Part shown: one piece after another, positions 58,252-64,000 of the stretch | How positions within the stretch are numbered: the stretch's first letter is position 1 | Layout: the number at the start of each line of letters is the position of its first letter | NCBI GenBank assembly: GCA_006384855.1 | Contig: VCJN01000578.1 | Location: 181,501-245,500 of the forward strand | Direction of reading: 5' to 3' | Origin: Tetraselmis striata | Taxonomy: Eukaryota; Chlorophyta; Chlorodendrophyceae; Chlorodendrales; Chlorodendraceae | Length of the DNA: 64,000 bases | Translations under genes and position numbers: made by a program | Notes under the pieces: model-generated | Database searches by the model: none | Told to the model about the DNA's origin: nothing | Seen by the model: only the letters and a program-made list of their open reading frames with translations

Positions 58252-58887
58252 GCCCAAACTTAATGAGTGCACAAGTGTAAATGGGGGGGGGGGGGGGGGG
58301 ATGTGGCGGCGGGGCATCCACTCACACATACCCCGGCGATGCATGACAGATATTACATGCCGTGGCGGGTCGGCGGGCCGACCCGGCGGGGGGGGGGGGG
58401 GGGGGGGGGGGGTCTATTCAACTACACGTGCGACCGTGTCGTTTCGTGGAGCAGTATATGTGCCCGGCCTCATTTATACCGCCCCCTACCTGCGCTGCAT
58501 GGTCCACCCCTACGAATTACTTAGCACAAACCGCCATTACTTAATAGGAACCTAGCACAGCCAGGCTTATATGCCCGCTTTGCCGATCAACTTCTACGCA
58601 CTTTCCGTCCCTCAACCGCCGGACATGGGGGTTAAGCCGCCAGCCTCGGCAGTTGCTTAGCCAGACTTGGCATCCCGTACCGTGTCCATGGCTTCGCAGC
58701 TCTGCCGCCGGCACACGCCGAGTCCGGCGCTTGCTGCCGCGGGGTTGCACACGCATGCACGCACGGTAATACGCCGCCGACGCCGCCACGCTTACTTCCA
58801 CCACCTTCGCCAGCCGCAGCTTCGCACGCCGTTCCGCCGCCGACATACGAAACGCACGAAACGCACCGCCGCTCACCTCCGACGCGG

Positions 58888-59682
58888 ATGAACCGCCTCC
58901 CAAAGGAAACATGCCGGTTGGTGGTAAGCCCAGCAGGCGTGGGGTGCCGGCGCCGGCACCGGTGCGACGGAGCTGTCGCGTCAGGAACCGCACCGCATGT
59001 GGAGCAACACATGGCGGTGCCGGCCCCACCTATGTCTAGGGCCACCTCCTCACAACACCCCGCCACGACGGCGTCGGCCACCGCCGACGGCGCCGTTGCG
59101 GGGGGGAACGCCCAGCCAGGCGACGATGATGCGCATGGTGCGCCGCGTCAGGAGGCGGAGGAGGCCGTGGTCGAGGCGACTGATCGGGCTGAGGGGGTTG
59201 TCGAGGCGAGCGAGGCTGCGCTCGCGCCATCCGCCCCGCAGCCACCTGCGGGACATGCCGACTTGCTCGTCGCCATGTTGACCGGAGCACTACGAGCAGT
59301 GGCGGGAGGCGGCCACATGCACTATCATGTGCGTGTCCTGGCCGGACGCCCGTCATGCGTGTACTGCGGCCAACGGACGGACTGGGAGTGTTGCTACGAC
59401 GGCACCCCGGCTTTGTGCGGCCCCAAGTACCCATGCATGGCGACCCATCAGCGGGCAGTCCCCTGCCCGACCACGGCCACGGTGAGGGCGGAGTTCCGCC
59501 ATGTCAGGGACGCGTTCCACGATGCGACTCGCGCCGCCGTGTGTGAGGCTTCCGAGAAGGCACGCGCGGCTGGTAGGGTGCGCAGGGTGAGGCGGCGGAC
59601 GGCCCAGGAGATGAAGGAGAGCGAGACATGCCGTCAGCGAGGTCGGGCGCAATTTCATTGGGTGGGGCACACGGACGTGTAA
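58888..59682 (+). CDS. Unidentified transposon ORF with Cys/His cluster
   Basis: 264 codons from ATG 58888 to TAA. An Ala/Glu-rich middle (residues 80-120) leads to a Cys/His cluster: Cys 157, 160, 168, 169, 177, 183 and His 187 (SCVYCGQRTDWECC..., then LCGPKYPCMATHQ). This resembles the zinc-binding tails of some eukaryotic transposases, for example piggyBac-type, but the rest has no match that I recognise. A basic tail (AAGRVRRVRRRTAQE) follows. It is the only long plus-strand ORF of the element, tail-to-tail with the minus-strand gene on its right. Confidence 0.4.
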   Translation: MNRLPKETCRLVVSPAGVGCRRRHRCDGAVASGTAPHVEQHMAVPAPPMSRATSSQHPATTASATADGAVAGGNAQPGDDDAHGAPRQEAEEAVVEATDRAEGVVEASEAALAPSAPQPPAGHADLLVAMLTGALRAVAGGGHMHYHVRVLAGRPSCVYCGQRTDWECCYDGTPALCGPKYPCMATHQRAVPCPTTATVRAEFRHVRDAFHDATRAAVCEASEKARAAGRVRRVRRRTAQEMKESETCRQRGRAQFHWVGHTDV

Positions 59683-59730
59683 CACTTGCACTTTGCGCGT
59701 ACTGCTGGGTTACATCCAGGCGGTGTCACA

Positions 59731-61423
59731 CTATGCAACCGGAAAGGCTGCGTTGCTACTGCAAACGATGCTACGCCTCACTCGGTAGCAACCGCTGCCC
59801 CGCCCATCCCACTCGCCTTGGCGCCGCGCTGCCCCGGCCGCCGCGCCTTGGCGCCGCGCTGCCCCGGCCGCCGCGCCTTGGCGCCGCGCTGGGTATCGAG
59901 TCCTCCCCTCCCTGGTGAGCGCGTCCACCTGCGCCTTGCGCTCGGGGCCGTCCTCCTCCGTCACCACATTCTGCAACCCCCACCGCGTGACGAACCACGC
60001 AGCTCCTTGCAGGCGCTTGTACATGTGCCCAAGCACCGCCAGTCGCGACACCGAACGCACCACCGCTGGGGACGCGAGCTCCTTCTCGGTCATGATCGCC
60101 TTCACCCGGGCCTCCTCGAACAGCGGACCGGCATTAAGAATGGAAAACGTTTCCATGTGGTGCAAGCAGTCCTCCATGACCCAGCCGGACTGCACCGTCA
60201 CCTTGCCTGACCCTGCAGTCATGGAGGGGAATGCCGTCACGCCCACGCCCACGCCCACGCCCGGGGGGGGGGGGGGGGTTTACCTTTCGACTTCTTGGAC
60301 ACCGCAAACGAAGGGCGCAACCCGCGTCCAAAGTTGATGGGTATCGGGACTAAAGCCTGGCGCCGGTCTTCCTGCTTCATAGCTCGGTATCCAATGTGGC
60401 CCTGCACGGTGACAAATTTCCTCCAGAAGTCCCTTCCCAAGCCAAAAAAAAAACAGGTGGAACGGCGCGAGGGGGAAGAGGTTGACCATGCTGACATAGC
60501 CAAGGACCACATGCACATGGCACACGCCATGGCAGCCAGTGTTCTGCTTGGCCTCCGCCAGCCGCGTTGTGTTGAACGCACGCTGGGCAAGGTGCGTGAT
60601 TCACTGGACAAGTCATCGCCTTCATGGACGGTTACCAAGCGAGCATCCCCGTCCGCATCCACATGGGGGTGCTCCTGGGCAGCCGCCATAGCCTCCACAA
60701 CCTGCCACGCCGACCGGGCGAGTGCGTGTGATTCCAAACAACCGCAGTTGAGTGGTGCCACCAGCACGCAGGCCGGGCCCACTCACCTTTGAACGCAGAA
60801 GGTCCACAATGTCACCGTCCTCGAAAACAGCGCGCCGCCGTAGTCCTCCAACACCCACTCGGTAACGACGCCGGTTATCACGCCGTAGTGCCATACTCCC
60901 CGGAACTTTTTGGCGATGACCTTCATGTAGAAGTCACCGGGATCGCCTTTCCGTATCACGCCCTCATCGGCAGCTTCCACGTCCGCCGGCGGCCACGCAG
61001 GCGCGTCGATGTCCATACCGTCTTCGCCAACGGGGTCCTCCCCCACACCCATCACATCGTCCTCCGAGACCGGCGCCGGCGGGCCGTTTCCGACGGCTGC
61101 AGCTATTCCTGCTGCCGCCCCTGCCGCCGCTGCTGCTGCTGCCGCCCTGCTGTTGCTGCTTGTAATAAGGCGGCCTTGCGGTGCAACTTAGCCGCACGCT
61201 TCAACGAGTGGCTACAGTTCGGGTATTTCCGGAAGTGCCGCTCTCGCGCCGTCCTTTCACTACTGCCCGTCACGATGCCGTGGCAGTGCTTGCATGTGTA
61301 CACGCCATTCTTCGACACACTCGATATCCATCCCTCTCCCGGCATGCCTGCTGCCGCGCGCGCGCGGGGGGGGGGGGGGGGTGAGAGTTGGGGGGGATGT
61401 AGCCCACCACCGGCATGGAGCAC
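59731..61423 (-). CDS. Unidentified multi-exon transposon gene with BED-like zinc finger
   Basis: Minus-strand segments read 5' to 3'. 61423-61103 has a Cys-x2-Cys...His...Cys cluster (YTCKHCHG, then RERHFRKYPNC), similar to a BED finger. 61055-60783 reads MKVIAKKFRGVWHYGVITGVV, a chromo/SH3-like strand pattern. 60782-60284 ends INFGRGLRPSFAVSKKSK. 60212-59731 reads GWVMEDCLHHMETFSILNAG and LGHMYKRLQGAAWFVTRWG. One intron is convincing: 60213-60283 (71 nt), donor G|GTAAACCCCC, acceptor CTGCAG, phase 1 on both sides. A donor AAAG|GTGAGT is present at 60792. A zinc finger before a longer unknown domain suits a transposase, but I recognise no catalytic triad. Confidence 0.4.
59816..59893 (+). 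repeat. 30-bp tandem repeat, about 2.6 copies
   Basis: Unit CCTTGGCGCCGCGCTGCCCC plus GGCCGCCGCG. It extends the 3' end of the minus-strand ORF in frame, as a repeated RRQGAAAGAA peptide. Confidence 0.9.
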
Positions 61424-61504
61424 AAATGCTAGTGCGCGGCTGTCCGCGCTTGGTTCAGCGGTGAGCGGCGGTGACCGCCAGGCTACCCCCTACTTCATGC
61501 GCGC

Positions 61505-61565
61505 GCAGGGATGTGCAGCGTTGTATGTGCAGGGATGTGCAGCCATGTGCGGCGATGTGCAGTGA
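61505..61565 (+). repeat. Short tandem motif array GATGTGCAG near the right transposon end
   Basis: Irregular repeats of GGGATGTGCAGC type, 0.25 kb from the right TIR. Compare 54415-54502. Confidence 0.5.
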
Positions 61566-61788
61566 GTACGTGCAGCCGCCTGTACTTAGCCCGGGTGCTC
61601 CGCGTCGGCGGGCGACATGCGAGCCCGCGTGCGCATATCAATTTGATGAAATTATGGAAACGAGAATTCATATAGTACTTTACATGTCGCGCGCGATAGT
61701 CGTCGCTACTCGGTATGAAATCCACGTCCCTCGTCCGTCCCGTATCGTCCCCATATGTCGTCGTTCGTCACCAGTAGGGCACACTTGC

Positions 61789-61810
61789 GTCACATCTGAA
61801 TCTCACAGTG
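61789..61810 (-). repeat. CACTA terminal inverted repeat, right
   Basis: Perfect 22-bp reverse complement of the left TIR. Confidence 0.85.
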
Positions 61811-61813
61811 GAC
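61811..61813 (+). repeat. Target-site duplication GAC, right
   Basis: Matches 52775-52777. Confidence 0.75.
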
Positions 61814-62119
61814 GGTGCACTTGATGTTCCTCTGGCGTCATGTCCTTTGTGCAAATCTCGCGAGCTTGGTCTCTGAGTGCTTTGCCCGCCGCGCAAATGG
61901 GACAGTGGCTGAATCGCTTCACCTTTGGCGTGGTGACATCCGGGACGTCTTCTTTCCAAGTCCGGCGGAAACTGTCTAACGATGCGAGCTTTACTTCGCT
62001 CTCGGTAGCCAAATATATAAAGCGGCAAGGGCAGAATAGGTCGGTATACAAATAAGGTCTCATATTGTGAGACAGAAAAGTTGGGTCTAAGGTGGGTCGA
62101 AATAATTATATCTATAGTG

Positions 62120-62614
62120 GGATGAATAGTTCTGTCATCACCGGGACGAAACGGTATGTCATCAGTGTGACGAAACCGTATGTCATCACTGGGACAAAAC
62201 GTTCTGTCATCAGTGGGACGATATCGGCCGGTCATCAGTGGGACAAATGGTTTTGTCATCGGTGGGACTAAACGCTTTGTCACAAGCGGTACAAAACGTT
62301 AGATCATCAGTGGGACGAAATGGGACTAATCGTTCATCAGTGGGAATAAACGTTTTGGCGTTTGCGGGACGAAATCGGTCTGTCATCAGTCGGCCGAAAC
62401 GGTTTGTCATCAGCAGGACGAAACGGTCTATCAACAGCGGGACGAAATCGGTATGTCATCAGCGGGACAAAACGGTCTGTCATCAGCGGGACGAAACGGT
62501 ATGTCATCAGCGGGAAGAAACGGTCTATCATCGGCGGGACGAAATAGTCTGTCATCAGCGGGACGAATTAGGTCTGTCATCAGCGGGACAAAACGTTATG
62601 TCATCATCTGGACA
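62120..62614 (+). repeat. 24-bp minisatellite, about 20 copies
   Basis: Consensus unit GTCATCAGCGGGACGAAACG plus GTAT/GTCT. Because 24 is a multiple of 3, both strands stay open for long stretches (VISGTKRY-like on plus, MTDRFVPL-like on minus). It lies in the probable intron of the DDE-like gene. Confidence 0.9.
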
Positions 62615-63506
62615 GTTTGGGCCTTACCACGGAGAATGGCGTTGTCGTCCACATCCCACGACTTGTAATATAGTAGAAGACGCAAATCTTGGTCATCTGA
62701 CCGAGGTCATCTGAGAAGAAGTGCTCGAGAAACATGCGCACATGCTCCCTCGGTCTGGTTTGTCTGCTCTCGTATTGCGTGCGCTGCCTGATGTACGTGG
62801 GTTCGTTATCCACCACCGACCGATGGATCACGAGACGTATGCGTTTCGAGACCTGATGCAAGACCTCCCACGCACGCCCAAACGTGTAGATGGGGCCTCG
62901 ATGATGGAAAGATCGCAAGTAGACACCGTGATCAAACATGTAATCGAACTTGTCGGATGCCGACTCGTAGCCACCCATGAGGACCTGAGCGAGCCGGTCA
63001 AAGGAGCGGTTCTGATTGCCAGAGTATACGGTAAACGCACGGTCCATCACGCACGGCATCAACGAAGCCTCTCCGCACTGAGTGTATAGCTTGTGCACGC
63101 ACTTCCACGAACAGCACGGCGACTGCTCGCTAGCCTCCTTGGCGAGCATGAGGCGGATATAGTCGCGAGAGGTGCGCTTGTTGATCAGAGACGAGCCCTT
63201 GCCAATCTCGCTGTCGGCGACCTCATCGGAGCCCTTGCCCCACGTGTACTTCCTTTTCACAACCTCCTTAAGATCACTAGCACGCCCATCGCAATCACAC
63301 GAGTACCCGCTGCGGCACGAACACGGCGGTAATGTAAGTGTAGTAAGTGTCCGACGCGCCGGATCCTGGAGAAGAGGCCATGCTTTCGACCGCCGCCATG
63401 CTGCGGCGTGGGGCGAGTGGGGGCGATGAAGGATTGTGATCTGTGGTGAGGAGGAGTGACGGCCGATGACCGTTCTCGGACGGACGGGCCGTTGACCTGG
63501 GTGCAT

Positions 63507-64000
63507 AATATCCAGCTACGGGTCAAAATAATTGACCCTGATGACTCAAACACCGGAGCGGTACTGAGCCAAAATACAGGATGCCGTACAGGTGAGGTTT
63601 GTAAATCGTACTTCATAAAATACTTCCCAAGTATTACCGTGGTAGGATTTCGTGTTATATCGTGCTTCTTTCGTATGTTGTTAATAGTTTTGTACCAGTA
63701 TGTACACCCGAATCCAATCCAAGGGATATGTCATCCCATGAAGGAATATTATTGCCACGCCACTGTACTCTCGTACCGTTATGACTCTTGAGTAGGGAAT
63801 ATTTTATCTTCAAGTAATAGTACTATAGTCGCAGTAGTTTGCCTTGTATATTCGTCGCGGTGCAAAATACATAAACCTGATAACGACGACGAGGTGCACT
63901 ATAGTGTGCGCACGCGCGCCGTTGGTCCGGCATGGGTCAGAGCGGCGGCATACGGAGATCAGGTCATTTCCACCTCTCCCTCACCGCTACCCACCCAGAA
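63507..64000. other. No gene recognised
   Basis: Probable upstream flank of the DDE-like gene. Short ORFs only. Confidence 0.3.

Larger units (their letters stand above)
52778..61810. mobile_element. CACTA/EnSpm-type DNA transposon, 9,033 bp, inserted in a gene
   Basis: The left end 52778-52799 and the right end 61810-61789 (reverse complement) are identical over 22 bp, beginning CACTGTGAGATTCAGATGTG. GGTGACGAA recurs slightly further in on both sides. A 3-bp duplication GAC flanks the element. CACTA-family elements are defined by TIRs starting CACTA/CACTG and 3-bp duplications. When it and one GAC are removed, the minus-strand frame runs on without a break from MTPEEHQVHR into QHQQLVRRQVRAEQ. 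Inside are basic ORFs on the left, a satellite array (54.9-58.25 kb), a zinc-finger-like ORF (+) and a multi-exon minus-strand ORF on the right. I recognise no CACTA transposase (TNPD type), so it may be non-autonomous or carry a diverged enzyme. Confidence 0.85.
61811..63506 (-). pseudogene. DDE-like (DUF7869-type) gene, 5' part
   Basis: The exon from 61971 (acceptor TTAGACAG) to the insertion reads FRRTWKEDVPDVTTPKVKRFSHCPICAAG, then TPEEHQVHR. This is the segment with a Cys-x2-Cys that precedes the DDE core in this family. Further upstream, 63250-62700 gives the N-terminal region: CCSWKCVHKLYTQCG, then GNQNRSFDRLAQVL and PREHVRMFLEHFFSDDLGQ. The start codon is uncertain: a minus-strand ATG near 63400 (MASSPGSGASDTYYTYITAV) is in another frame, joined only by a GT-AG gap too short for a normal intron. 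The space between the two coding blocks, probably an intron, is filled by a 24-bp minisatellite. Family order and frame agree with the 3' part at 50718-52777. Confidence 0.65.

Noticed and set aside
58888..59682. piggyBac transposase
   Set aside because: Only the Cys/His tail is reminiscent; no DDD catalytic region is visible.
62120..62614. Coding repeat protein on either strand
   Set aside because: A 24-bp period keeps all frames open by arithmetic; unit variants include indels and stops.

Overview
The window looks like nuclear DNA of a green alga (Chlorophyta). The genes are GC-rich and intron-rich. Two plastid proteins are encoded in the nucleus: a dicarboxylate translocator and the ferredoxin:thioredoxin reductase catalytic subunit with a transit peptide. 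The chlorophyte-type polyadenylation signal TGTAA follows several stop codons. Retroelement remnants of LINE and DIRS type lie between the genes. I cannot name the species.

Five host genes are well supported. (1) 3-293 (+): last exon of a DiT/DASS dicarboxylate translocator. (2) 11061-18800 (-): a ten-exon F-box/LRR gene of the FBL15/SLOMO type, about 1,030 aa, with every splice junction in phase. (3) 24223-29002 (-): PrimPol, whose catalytic exons follow a 681-codon first exon that gives it an unusually long, repeat-rich N-terminus. (4) 38323-39474 (+): an intronless TauE/SafE-family permease. (5) 41411-43285 (-): the five-exon FTR catalytic subunit, 150 aa.

Mobile DNA fills the gaps. 19281-21468 is a tyrosine-recombinase (DIRS/PAT-like) remnant between direct repeats, and a second such remnant lies at 32200-33500. 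22016-22712, 23527-23690 and 43640-48150 are copies of one LINE-like family that share a double hairpin at the 3' end. 33610-38240 is a decayed LINE with RT and RNase H. 48374-49132 is a 5'-truncated LINE with an A-tail and a 10-bp target duplication.

The right third is the most striking part. A broken gene of a DDE-like family (DUF7869 type, label from memory) is split by a 9,033-bp insertion at 52778-61810. The insertion has 22-bp terminal inverted repeats starting CACTG and a 3-bp GAC duplication, as expected for a CACTA/EnSpm transposon. Removing it restores an open frame across the junction. The element carries a 372-bp satellite array with a three-monomer higher-order period, a 62-nt perfect hairpin and its own multi-exon ORFs.

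At a finer scale, more than twenty G or C homopolymers of 14-31 nt occur. In the minus-strand genes most introns have a C-tract within about 15 nt of the 5' splice site. About 1-10.8 kb, 29-32 kb and 49-50.7 kb hold repeats and no recognisable gene.
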